Shown here piece after piece: positions 1 through 9,500 of a stretch of DNA of 64,000 bases (positions are counted from its first letter, which is position 1; every line of letters begins with the position of its first letter). The translations under genes and the position numbers were made by a program. The notes under the pieces were generated by a model. It was not told where the DNA came from. It worked only from the letters and a program-made list of their open reading frames with translations, and did no database searches. This stretch comes from Bombilactobacillus bombi. GTDB taxonomy: Bacteria; Bacillota; Bacilli; Lactobacillales; Lactobacillaceae. Location: NCBI RefSeq assembly GCF_003522965.1, contig NZ_CP031513.1, positions 1,364,001 through 1,428,000 of the forward strand. The letters run 5' to 3'.

Positions 1-1048
1 AGTTATAAGTTTTGCCATCAGGTCCAATATAAGTTTTCAGTGAATACGCGTTAATCTGTCCTTGCGTCGTAATCGAAGTATTAGAACCTGAAACGCTGTA
101 TAAGAACTGTGCGCCGTAATAATTCACATCTTTGTAAATTTCTTGAGTATTATTACCAAGAGATTCTGCGCGGACGATACCATAGAAACTATTGCCATAA
201 AGGTCAACATTTTGCACTGTGATTTTTTGATTCCAACGTGGAGGATCAGGTTGATAGGTTGTAATACTGAATCGGCTCAAATTCAGCCAATGGCGTTGAC
301 CTTGATGATCCTGACCATCAATGGTTAAGGCACTAAAGTCTAAATGTTTAGTACTGCCATCAGCTGCTTTAATGTCATCAACTGTCCAACTAGGAGTCCG
401 CCGAGTAACTAAATAAATATACCAGCAGTCCCCCGCGGCAGTTGCACTAGTACCAGTAAAATCTCCAAAACCAAAAAATTGCACTTTATGGGCATTATCT
501 TGGATTATTTTATTTGTTTTCGGATCAGGTACATAGATATCAGGATCTTGATCTGCCTGAGCCAGATTAATATCATCCTCCAGGACAATTTTCGTAATAT
601 CAGTATCATAACCAAACTGATCACTTTGGGCATTTTGATAAGGAATTCTTGCTGAACCAGATCGGCCACTATAATAATTACCATAAACAGCATGCAAAAA
701 TTGCTTGGCATTCCAAACATAAGCAATCTTGCCTTGAGGAACATCCACCACTTTGCCTTGAGCATCAGTAATCTGACGCGCTGGATAATCAGGATCGTCT
801 TTTAAAAGATAGTCGTTAGAACCATCTTGGGGTGGATTAATCGAACTTTGCAATAGATTAGGTTTTATTGGTATTTTACGGGGATTTGCAATAGTTGGCT
901 TTAACAAGTCAGCAACTTGAGTCGTTGTTGATAGTGATGTTTGCTGGGCTTGGACTTTAACTGTCAGCACTAGAAATTTATAGCAGTTAGCAATGATTAT
1001 TAATGTAATTATTATTAAAAAATTTTGTTTAACCGTTCGAAATTGCAT
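1..1048 (-). CDS. Giant secreted beta-helix adhesin, 3' part outside window (adhesin 1)
   Basis: The frame stays open from the ATG at 1048 to the window edge, giving about 349 residues of the N-terminal part. The start follows a good ribosome site (AAGGAG, 6 bases upstream). Residues 1-33 form a signal peptide: a basic start, an Ile/Leu-rich core, then VQAQQ. From about residue 75 on it closely parallels adhesin 2 (1250-5566), sharing GSNDYLL, PQGKIAYVWNAKQFLHAVYG, LTIDGQ and the NYYGAQF segment. These are features of the pectate-lyase-like adhesive (right-handed beta-helix) domain of lactobacilli. Role inferred: cell-surface adhesion. No catalytic lyase residues are recognised. The C-terminal anchor lies outside the window; by analogy with its neighbours it should be WxL-type. 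Confidence 0.85.
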   Translation of the reverse strand, partial: MQFRTVKQNFLIIITLIIIANCYKFLVLTVKVQAQQTSLSTTTQVADLLKPTIANPRKIPIKPNLLQSSINPPQDGSNDYLLKDDPDYPARQITDAQGKVVDVPQGKIAYVWNAKQFLHAVYGNYYSGRSGSARIPYQNAQSDQFGYDTDITKIVLEDDINLAQADQDPDIYVPDPKTNKIIQDNAHKVQFFGFGDFTGTSATAAGDCWYIYLVTRRTPSWTVDDIKAADGSTKHLDFSALTIDGQDHQGQRHWLNLSRFSITTYQPDPPRWNQKITVQNVDLYGNSFYGIVRAESLGNNTQEIYKDVNYYGAQFLYSVSGSNTSITTQGQINAYSLKTYIGPDGKTYN

Positions 1049-1209
1049 CTTATTCTCCTTTAAATTAATCAAGATTACAATTTGCAACTTTATCCAGCTA
1101 AATAAACACCTTGTATTTATATAGCTACATAATGTAGTTTTGCATCCTCATTCTATGCCCTTTATACTATTTTTGCAATATTTTTATTGATAAAGCTTCA
1201 GAAAAACAA

Positions 1210-1243
1210 AAAAAGTTCTGAGAACTATTCTCAGAACTTTTTA
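1210..1243 (-). terminator. Intrinsic terminator of adhesin 2
   Basis: A perfect GTTCTGAGAA/TTCTCAGAAC hairpin lies 7 bases past the adhesin 2 stop codon. On the minus strand it is followed by a T-rich tract. It separates adhesin 2 from adhesin 1. Confidence 0.9.
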
Positions 1244-1249
1244 TTCATT

Positions 1250-4200
1250 TTAATTTGGACCTAAGGTCATTGTCCAAGTCAATGTAGCTTGATGTTTACC
1301 TATATTATTCGACGATATGGACTGTGGCATTTTCAATACTGGTTCTATTATATTGTCACTGCCACCTGGTTTCCACAGTAAGAGCTTGTGGTCAGCTGGA
1401 AAACTCGAATTATCATATTTAAATTTTGAAATATTGTCATAGCTAGTTGTATTAGTCTTTGAATCCTTATATTTATAATCTAAAAAATTAGAAAATAACT
1501 GATTAGGATCTTGAGAACTATCCGAAATGTTAGCCGTCAATAATATCTTTTGCTTATCAGCTGTATCATTAAATATTGACAACTCTCCCTTAGCTGTTTT
1601 AGGAGCAATCTCTCCTACAGCTTGGGTATGCTTTTTGCCGTAATCTATTGAAGCCGGCACATTTAGGACAACTGAACCCACACTGTTAAAATTCAAACCG
1701 TCACTACGTCCTAATTCTTGAGTGGTTCCATCAGCAGCCCTAGATATAATCGTATCGGGCCCAATAGTCACGGGGGTATTTTTAGTAGCTTCTACTTTAA
1801 TTGTTCGTTTAATAGTGAATTGAATACCCGCAGGAAATGCCTTCATACTACTATCCCAACCAAAGTAGCTCGGATCATAAACTTTTTGTGGATCAGCAAC
1901 TACGGGCTTCGTAGCTGTAATGGCTTTACCACTGGCATCTATATACGAAGCTGTAATCTGACCAGTGCCACTGTTGCTCCAATTTGGTGTATCACTGGTA
2001 CTTTCGTGACCAAACATCACAGAATGAATAGGAGCATTAGCCTTAGGTGTATAAGTCGTAACCAAATTATAGCTGCCGTTTAAAATTTTCTGATGACCGT
2101 TTTTATCCGTACCATAAGGGTTATTCGTAATCTTTTGCACCACATTATACGCCGGCAGATTTAACACTTCATAATTCCATTTAAAAGTATCACCATCACT
2201 TGTTGCGCCACTATTATCTTGGGCCTTGCTTTCATCATGGGCATAATTAGGTGGATTAGCGTTATCCTTGGCTTTAAATTGAATTTGATGTTGACCAATA
2301 TCACCAGGCTTAGCGGTTGCAATATTCCAAGAAGTTTGACCTTTGGTCTTAGGCTTAATGGCTATGGAGCCACTGATTGCTTTTTTATTGTCGGAATCAA
2401 TGGTTCCCGTCAAATTCAACTTAGAATCAGCTGGCAAATAATTTTCATCGCCATCATAATAGTTCAAAGGAACCTTGATATCGTCTCCAAGAAGAAATTT
2501 CTTCTTATCTTCTGTTGTATATAATGAAAGATTACTTACAAAAGTAACTGAATACGGTGATGACTGAAAGTTAGTCACAACGCTTGTCCATATTTGGTCA
2601 GTCCCTTTGAGTTTGATTTTTTCATTAGGATGTGCCTTATTATAATCTTCTATCAAATTGCTTAGATTATATGATATTTTATGATGGAAAGAATCAAAAC
2701 TGTCTTCTCCATTTTTAGACTCGTCCCAACCATTAGTATCCCAAGTAACTTTGTTGGCGGCCAAATATTTAGGCAATTGCTTCTCATAACCATCAATCGG
2801 TTTATAATCGTTGATTGAAATCGGCTGGCCACTTGCATTTGTGGTCTTTGCAGGATACTTTGTAATCATTTTTCCTAAATTAGGATTATCAATGGTATTA
2901 CCCTTACTATCAGTAGCATGCAGACTCAAATTACCCAAATTATCATCTAACACATTAGGAGTAACAGGGTTAACTACCACACCTAATTCAGGATCAAGAC
3001 TATTATTAGCTTTTTGTTCAGCTGCATAGGTATTGAACTCTGTCCCCAAATCAACTGTACTGCCATCATCATGATGCACTTGAACACGGACTAATGGTGG
3101 CGCAGGTAGGTATTCAGTGTGCAGTGTTTCTCTGGACTTACTATTGGTTTTTGGATTATCTGACCAAATATCGCCACCACTTTCAGCACCAATTAACCAA
3201 TCGCCACCCTTGCTGGGATAAATTACATTAGAGTCCTTATTTAATAGCAAAGAAGCGCTCGGCAAATCTGTTAAATTAATATAACGAAATTCTTTACCCA
3301 ACATCTTGAACATGGCCGTTTTTAATGGAACAAAACTATCTTTATCCGGTGCTTGCACAGATTTCGTACCATCGGCATATAATAATGGATCAATTAAATT
3401 TCTGGTAAAAGGTAACTCAACTCGCTGCACACGAATCGGTCCATCTATACCATTGCCCATTCCTAAATTCACATCTTCTGGTGGACTTAATGTAGGATCT
3501 ATCGGGGTTCCTTGGGCACCAGCAATGGCTATACCATTACCTGAAGTAGGCCCATTATTTCCTGTTGCTCTAATCTTGGTATCATAAACTTCAATATCTG
3601 AATTAGAATTACTACCAGCCAACAAACTAGGAGGAAGCACTACATTTGTACCTCTAGGAATAGTATATGGTCCCATTTTTGTAGTAGCTCCAAAAGAGTA
3701 GTTGTTATAATTACCGTCCGCATAGACTAAGGCACTAGCATCACATGGATCTTGACGTAAATCTAAGGTAACATCAGCCGGGTTAACGATATGAACATTC
3801 ATCTTATTAGCAGCATAGAGTAGATTCAATGGTGAATTAGCATCATGTCCTGGACCCACCACAATACTAAATTTACCACCGGTCCGTACATTAATATCCA
3901 TTCCGGAACCGACATTCATTAAGCCGCCTCCATTATAACCATTAGCAGTATTATATTTACCTAAATTATTAGCAGTAATATGCAGAGTTCCTTGGGTCAA
4001 ATTAGCTGAACCACCATTAAACCTAATTAAAGAACCATTATTAATAATTTGACCATCACTAACCACATCTAATTCGGGATAACGATGTTCGCCTGTTTGT
4101 TTGTCGACTACGTAATCAAACTTTAATAAACTATCTGTTGTAGTCATGTTAATGGCACCACAAGGTTGGTTGGTTTCTGGTAAATCTGCACTTATGTCAT

Positions 4201-5566
4201 TCAAACTCGGATTGTTCAACGAATCAGCTAAATTCTTACCATCACAATAAACATTTAATTTAGCTGAACCCTGCAAATCGATTGTCGGTTTAGTTCCTGT
4301 TAAAAGCAAGCCCCAAGCCATTCCGTTAGCCCCATCTTCAGGGTAATCTCCATGCGGATATAAGTTAACAGTAGACCCATCTTCAAAAGTAGCATTCCCA
4401 GATAGTTCTAACGCATTACCATTATATGTGTAACCTGTATACGTACATCCAGGTTTGAAATCAATCTCTGATGTCTGCAGATTTTGTTGATTACCGCCAC
4501 CTTCACAATTATATATTAATTTATCATGATCATAATCAGGACTCTTATAAGTTTTAAGCGAGTAGGCATTAATAGTACCCTTCATCGTCGCAGTTACAGA
4601 ACCATTAGTCCATGCAAATTGTGCACCATAATAATTAACGTTCTCAAAGGTCTGTCTGGTAATATTTCTAGTACCTGCAGCTGCCCAAATTATCCCATAG
4701 TAGCTATTACCATAGATATTTAAATTTTTAATAGTTATATCGTAATTAGACCGCGGAACATCTGGTACCCAGGTTTGCATACTAAACTTACCTAAATTAA
4801 GATAATGGCGCAGACCATCAGAACCTTGTCCGTCAATAGTCAACCGACTATAATCACTGCCATTGACTACTTCTTGGCTCGGTGGGCGATTCACAGTCAG
4901 ATACCAAAATGCTTCCCCTGCAGCTGTAGGATTCAAGGTAAATCCTCCATCATCACTAAACGTAACTTTGACCCAATTGCCAGTTTTAGGATCTTTCACT
5001 TGAATAGCAGGATCGTTTCTAAAATTCACCAATTTAATATCTTTTTCTAGAACAATACTAGTAATATCTGTTGCATGTCCATATTGATCCGATAGAGAAT
5101 TAGCATATGGAATTTTTGAATTTGAATCTCCCCCATTTTCGCCTGAGACTCCAACATAATAATTACCGTAAACGGCATGCAGAAATTGCTTAGCATTCCA
5201 GACATGAGCAGTTTTCCCTTGAGGAACGGTAATCGTCTGTCCAGCTGCATTCGTAATTGTTCTTTCAGGATAGGCTGGATCATCTGTTAGGACATAATCA
5301 TTGGAGCCATCACTAGAAGGTGCTATTCGCGGTTGTAATATTGAAAAAGTCTGTCGTGTATTAATAAATGGTAAACTATTAGACTGATCAAATACGAAAT
5401 TAGCACTAGGATCTGTCAATTTATCAATTGTCTGCGAAGAGACATTATCTTGTTGTGATTGGGCATGCACTGAGGTTGTTAAATACTTAGCACAAATAGA
5501 AACATCAGTAATAACATTTAAAACTATTAATAAAAAGAATAAATGTTTTAGCTTTTTATTTTTCAT
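1250..5566 (-). CDS. Giant secreted beta-helix adhesin with WxL-type C-terminus (adhesin 2)
   Basis: A 1438-residue secreted protein. I start it at the ATG at 5566, because GGAG lies 9 bases upstream; the in-frame TTG at 5581 overlaps that ribosome site. Signal peptide about 1-36 (MKNKKLKH, hydrophobic core, VHAQ). Residues ~85-690 form the pectate-lyase-like beta-helix, rich in Asn/Gly rungs such as TIDGQG, NLNIYGNSYYG and NVHIVNPADVTLDLR. Residues ~690-1130 are beta-sandwich linkers. Residues ~1290-1438 resemble a WxL domain: VPASIDYG at its start and LTWTMTLGPN at the end. WxL domains bind peptidoglycan non-covalently, and no LPXTG motif is present. Conserved Cys residues (CEGGG, GCTYTGYTY, QPCGAI, DPC) could form disulfides. 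A mini-HTH gene (5697-5885) lies 130 bases upstream on the same strand. Adhesion is inferred; the ligand is unknown. Confidence 0.88.
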   Translation of the reverse strand: MKNKKLKHLFFLLIVLNVITDVSICAKYLTTSVHAQSQQDNVSSQTIDKLTDPSANFVFDQSNSLPFINTRQTFSILQPRIAPSSDGSNDYVLTDDPAYPERTITNAAGQTITVPQGKTAHVWNAKQFLHAVYGNYYVGVSGENGGDSNSKIPYANSLSDQYGHATDITSIVLEKDIKLVNFRNDPAIQVKDPKTGNWVKVTFSDDGGFTLNPTAAGEAFWYLTVNRPPSQEVVNGSDYSRLTIDGQGSDGLRHYLNLGKFSMQTWVPDVPRSNYDITIKNLNIYGNSYYGIIWAAAGTRNITRQTFENVNYYGAQFAWTNGSVTATMKGTINAYSLKTYKSPDYDHDKLIYNCEGGGNQQNLQTSEIDFKPGCTYTGYTYNGNALELSGNATFEDGSTVNLYPHGDYPEDGANGMAWGLLLTGTKPTIDLQGSAKLNVYCDGKNLADSLNNPSLNDISADLPETNQPCGAINMTTTDSLLKFDYVVDKQTGEHRYPELDVVSDGQIINNGSLIRFNGGSANLTQGTLHITANNLGKYNTANGYNGGGLMNVGSGMDINVRTGGKFSIVVGPGHDANSPLNLLYAANKMNVHIVNPADVTLDLRQDPCDASALVYADGNYNNYSFGATTKMGPYTIPRGTNVVLPPSLLAGSNSNSDIEVYDTKIRATGNNGPTSGNGIAIAGAQGTPIDPTLSPPEDVNLGMGNGIDGPIRVQRVELPFTRNLIDPLLYADGTKSVQAPDKDSFVPLKTAMFKMLGKEFRYINLTDLPSASLLLNKDSNVIYPSKGGDWLIGAESGGDIWSDNPKTNSKSRETLHTEYLPAPPLVRVQVHHDDGSTVDLGTEFNTYAAEQKANNSLDPELGVVVNPVTPNVLDDNLGNLSLHATDSKGNTIDNPNLGKMITKYPAKTTNASGQPISINDYKPIDGYEKQLPKYLAANKVTWDTNGWDESKNGEDSFDSFHHKISYNLSNLIEDYNKAHPNEKIKLKGTDQIWTSVVTNFQSSPYSVTFVSNLSLYTTEDKKKFLLGDDIKVPLNYYDGDENYLPADSKLNLTGTIDSDNKKAISGSIAIKPKTKGQTSWNIATAKPGDIGQHQIQFKAKDNANPPNYAHDESKAQDNSGATSDGDTFKWNYEVLNLPAYNVVQKITNNPYGTDKNGHQKILNGSYNLVTTYTPKANAPIHSVMFGHESTSDTPNWSNSGTGQITASYIDASGKAITATKPVVADPQKVYDPSYFGWDSSMKAFPAGIQFTIKRTIKVEATKNTPVTIGPDTIISRAADGTTQELGRSDGLNFNSVGSVVLNVPASIDYGKKHTQAVGEIAPKTAKGELSIFNDTADKQKILLTANISDSSQDPNQLFSNFLDYKYKDSKTNTTSYDNISKFKYDNSSFPADHKLLLWKPGGSDNIIEPVLKMPQSISSNNIGKHQATLTWTMTLGPN
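1331..2179. repeat. Near-identical 849-bp block shared with 6589-7437
   Basis: This stretch, encoding roughly residues 1129-1411 of adhesin 2, aligns with 6589-7437 of adhesin 3 at a constant offset of 5258 with no indels and only scattered substitutions by eye. Both flanks drop abruptly to much weaker similarity. It reads as a recent gene-conversion or duplication tract. Confidence 0.88.
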
Positions 5567-5696
5567 ACATAATATCTCCAAAAATTAAATCAATTATTCA
5601 AAATCTATTTGCTCTGCTTTTCATATATGCTTCTATAAAGCTGATACTTAGCGCTTTAAAGATATAAAATCTTAATTAAAAGCATCTTTATTGCAT

Positions 5697-5885
5697 TTAG
5701 ATGAGGATTTCTAGCGGTATTTTCAGTTCATAATATAATTGATGAATTTCACTTTGGGTAAAATCAGAATGATGATTAATTTTACGATTTGTAGATGATA
5801 TTGAACGACCTATTACTTCAGCAACTTTTTGTTGAGAAATATGATGAGCTTTCAAATATCCCAATAATTCATTAGCTTCTTCCAT
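5697..5885 (-). CDS. Mini-HTH DNA-binding protein, copy A, upstream of adhesin 2
   Basis: A 62-residue protein consisting of little more than a helix-turn-helix of the Cro/XRE type. The segment QQKVAEVIGRSISSTNRKI gives helices 2-3, with SSTNRKI as the probable recognition helix. The tail IPLEILI is shared in form by three paralogues at 36303, 41438 and 46123. It is the most divergent of the four. It lies on the same strand just before adhesin 2 and probably regulates it, or is co-transcribed with it; this is inferred from position. No dimerisation or ligand domain is visible, so it would have to act as a small Cro-like dimer. Start ATG follows GAGGGGA. Confidence 0.8.
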   Translation of the reverse strand: MEEANELLGYLKAHHISQQKVAEVIGRSISSTNRKINHHSDFTQSEIHQLYYELKIPLEILI

Positions 5886-6440
5886 TGCTTAAATTCCCCT
5901 CAATTTTAAATTGATAGTAAATAATCAGCTTTTAACGCCTTGATATTAGACATCAAAAACAGACTAAATCGACAAAGTCCAAACTTTGCTATAAGTTGGA
6001 TTTTTCTTTTATTAGTAAAAGATGACATTCAAAAGCAAGGCAAACAAAATTATGATAAGGCATAAATAAATGCTATTTTGGAAATCGTTCTCACCACTCA
6101 TTACCAAAAAGTTATACAATGCTCCTTCTTTTATCTCTTGTTGCTATAATTTTCGTCATTAACTTACTACTAATAAAAAGATAAGCGCTTTAGTCTTTAT
6201 GCTTCCATACTTACTACTTTTCAAACTTATTATGTAGTTAAAATAATCTGAGAAACGAATCCTTTGAGATTCATTAGAACTATTATTATAACTAGATTAA
6301 TTATAATACTTTTTTATTTTAATGGCATATTTATTTTTTATACTTAACTTATGTTTTGTTTAAATCAGTAAAATGTTATTAAAGTCAAATTATAGAATTA
6401 ATAGTTTACTTATTGAAAATAAAACACAAACTTCTCATCA
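5886..6440. other. Long AT-rich intergenic region
   Basis: About 550 bases upstream of mini-HTH copy A with no convincing gene. It presumably holds the promoter of the mini-HTH/adhesin 2 unit on the minus strand. One 21-codon hydrophobic frame (6119-6184, plus strand) has no ribosome site and is not called. Confidence 0.5.
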
Positions 6441-6490
6441 AAAAAAAGTGCTCTCTAAATTGGATTTCATCTCCAACTTAGAGAGCACTT
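6441..6490 (-). terminator. Intrinsic terminator of adhesin 3
   Basis: A long stem AAGTGCTCTCTAA/TTAGAGAGCACTT, with the inner pair TTGGA/TCCAA, is followed on the minus strand by seven T residues. It lies 17 bases beyond the adhesin 3 stop. Confidence 0.92.
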
Positions 6491-6507
6491 CAAAATTATT
6501 AAGATGT

Positions 6508-9500
6508 TTAATTTGGACCTAAAGTCATTGTCCAAGTTAACGTAGCTTGATGTTTGCCTAAATTACTGGTTGATAAAGGTTTAGGTATTTTCAATACTGG
6601 TTCCATTATATTGTCACTGCCACCTGGTTTCCACAGTAAGAGCTTGTGGTCAGCTGGAAAACTCGAATTATCATATTTAAATTTCGTAATATTGTCATAG
6701 CTAATTGTATTAGTCTTTGGATCCTTATATTTATAATCTAAAAAATTAGAAAATAACTGATTAGAATCTTGAGAACTATCAGTAATTTCAGCAGTCAATA
6801 ATATCTTTTGCTTATCAGCTGTATCATTAAATATTGACAACTCTCCTTTAGCTGTTTTAGAAGCAATCTCTCCAGCAAAGTTTAGGTGTTTTTTGCCGTA
6901 ATCTATTGAAGTGGGCACATTTAAGACAACTGAACCCACGCTGTTAAAATTCAAACCGTCACTACGTCCTAATTCTTGAGTGGTTCCATCAGCGGCCTTA
7001 GATATAATCGTATCGGGACCAATAGTCACGGGAGTATTTTTAGTAGCTTCTACTTTAATTGTCCGTTTAATAGTGAATTGAATGCCCGCAGGAAATGCCT
7101 TCATACTACTATCCCAACCAAAGTAGCTCGGATCATAAACTTTTTGTGGATCAGCAGCTACGGGCTTCGTAGCTGTGATGGTTTTGCCGCTGGCATCTGT
7201 ATATGAGGCTGTAATCTGACCAGTACCACTATTGCTCCAATTTGGTGTATCACTAGTACTTTCGTGACCAAACATCACAGAATGAACAGGGGCATTCGCT
7301 TTAGGTGTATAAGTTGTAACCAAATTATAGCTGCCGTTTAAAATTTTCTGATGACCGTTTTTGTCCGTACCATAAGGGTTATTCGTAATCTTTTGCACCA
7401 CATTATACGCTGGCAGATTTAACACTTCATAATTCCAAATGAAGGTATCGCCGTCAGCTTTTTTATTTCGCTGATTCTCATCATAAGCCCTATTATTCGG
7501 AGAAGCATTGTCTTGTCCAATAAAAGTAAAACTATGCTTACCCACTATTGTAGCTTTTCCAATATTCCAACGAGTTTTAGTAACTTTTCTAATATTTAAC
7601 GGTTTAATTGTCGTAGTTATTGGTGTGGAATTATTTTTGGTTTGCCCACTTAAAGTTATTGCATCTGGCCCACCGTCACTTTTAGAACGATCATCCCCAT
7701 CATAATATTGGAAAGGAATTGCAATATCATCACCTAGTAAAAAGGACTGATCGTTATCTATCTTCATTGATAAGTTACGTACAAAAGTAATAGATAGTGG
7801 TGAAGATTGAAAATTCGTTACAGCACTAGTTTTAATTTGATCTGTTGCTTTCAAATGTAACGGTGCTTGTGGATGTTGCTTATTATATTTATCTAACAAA
7901 TCCCGTAGATTATACTGCACCTTATGGCGAAATCCCTCCAAGGCACCCGGTCCACTTAAATTAGGATTCCATTGACCATTGTCCCAAGTTACTTCTTTAT
8001 CTGACAAATACTTAGGATAAAGTTTATCAAAATCTGCCGCTGTTGGTTGTTGATATCTTTCCAACGGCTTACCTAAGTTGGGATTAGCGATTTTATTTCC
8101 CTGATCGTCATTTGCAAAGAGACTTAAATTCCCTAAATTATCATCTAAAATATTGGGAGTTACCGGATTAACATTTTCTGCAGTAGGGCCAATCAAACTA
8201 CTATCAGCTTTTTGTGTGGCTTCATATTGGCGATAATCATCATCATCAATATTTTTGAAATCACCTAAATCAATAGTACTCTTATCATCACGACAAACTT
8301 GAACCCTAATTTGTGGCGGAGCGGGATGAAATTCATCATATTGGGTATCATTCGTATAATCTTCCCATTCATCACCACCACTAGTAGCAGATATATTCCA
8401 ATCATCTCGGCTAGGATAAATAACATTAGATGGCCGATCTAATATTAGTGAAGGCCCTGGTAAATCAGACAAATTAATATACCGGAATTCTTTACCAAAC
8501 ATTTTAACCATAGCTTCTTTTAAGACGTCTAACTCATATTTTGGAGCTTGGATGACTTTACTACCATTTAAATAGAGCATTGGTGCTAATAAATTATGCG
8601 CAAAAGGCAAAGTTACTCGTTGAACTCTTATTGGCGGTTGACCATACATTCCCACTGAAACATTACCATATTCACTACTCGTAGTAGGATAACCTATAAT
8701 TTCACCATTACTACCGTTTATTAAGCCATTATCTCCTTCAGCTCTAATTTTAGTATCATAAGCATTGATATCTGCTCCACTAATACCAGCAACTAATGTG
8801 CTATTAGAAACAATTTTACCATTGGGCAATTTAATCCCATTGGGTACTTTAACCTCACTAGGTAGACCAGGAACTGAACCAACGCTGATAATTGTTCCCG
8901 TGTTAACATAAACCAAAGCACTATTTGGACAAGGATCATTTCTTAAATCCAAAGTAACATTTTTAGGATTGACAATATTAACTTTCATTGTATTCGCTGA
9001 ATATAAAAGATTTAATGGCTTATCACTACTATGATTTTTATCTGCAACTTCGAGATTAAAGTCTCCTCCAGTTCGAACATCAATACTCATATCGGGTCCC
9101 ACTGCCATTAAACCACCATTTTCGGGAGTATTATAATCACCTAAGTTATAAGCCTTAATACTAAACTTTCCGTGGGATAAATTAGCAGTCCCTCCAACAA
9201 AGTTAACTAAAGGATTATTTTTCAAAATTGCTCCCGCATTACTTGATTGATCATTGCCCAATCCACTATCAATATTTATTTCGCCCGGTTTAGAATCTTT
9301 GATATTATTATAAACCAATAGTGATGGCGAACTAGCCATATCAATAGCCCCACAAGGTTGTTTGGCGGCAGCAGCATGATTAAGATTAGGATCATTAATA
9401 TCATCATTATTGCAATGAATATTCAATTGTGCAGAACCATTCATTTCAATTTCTGGAACCAAACCATTATTTTGAGCGGCCATATAAATTCCCCAGGCCA

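Noticed and set aside
1718-2083. 121-codon plus-strand frame inside adhesin 2 (and a similar one in adhesin 3)
   Set aside because: Antisense shadow of the strongly coding minus strand; its presence in both copies only reflects the shared block.
6119-6184. 21-codon hydrophobic frame reading MLLLLSLVAIIF and ending in KR, like a type I toxin peptide
   Set aside because: No ribosome site, no antisense RNA promoter or terminator that I can identify, and AT-rich DNA readily gives Leu/Ile-rich frames.
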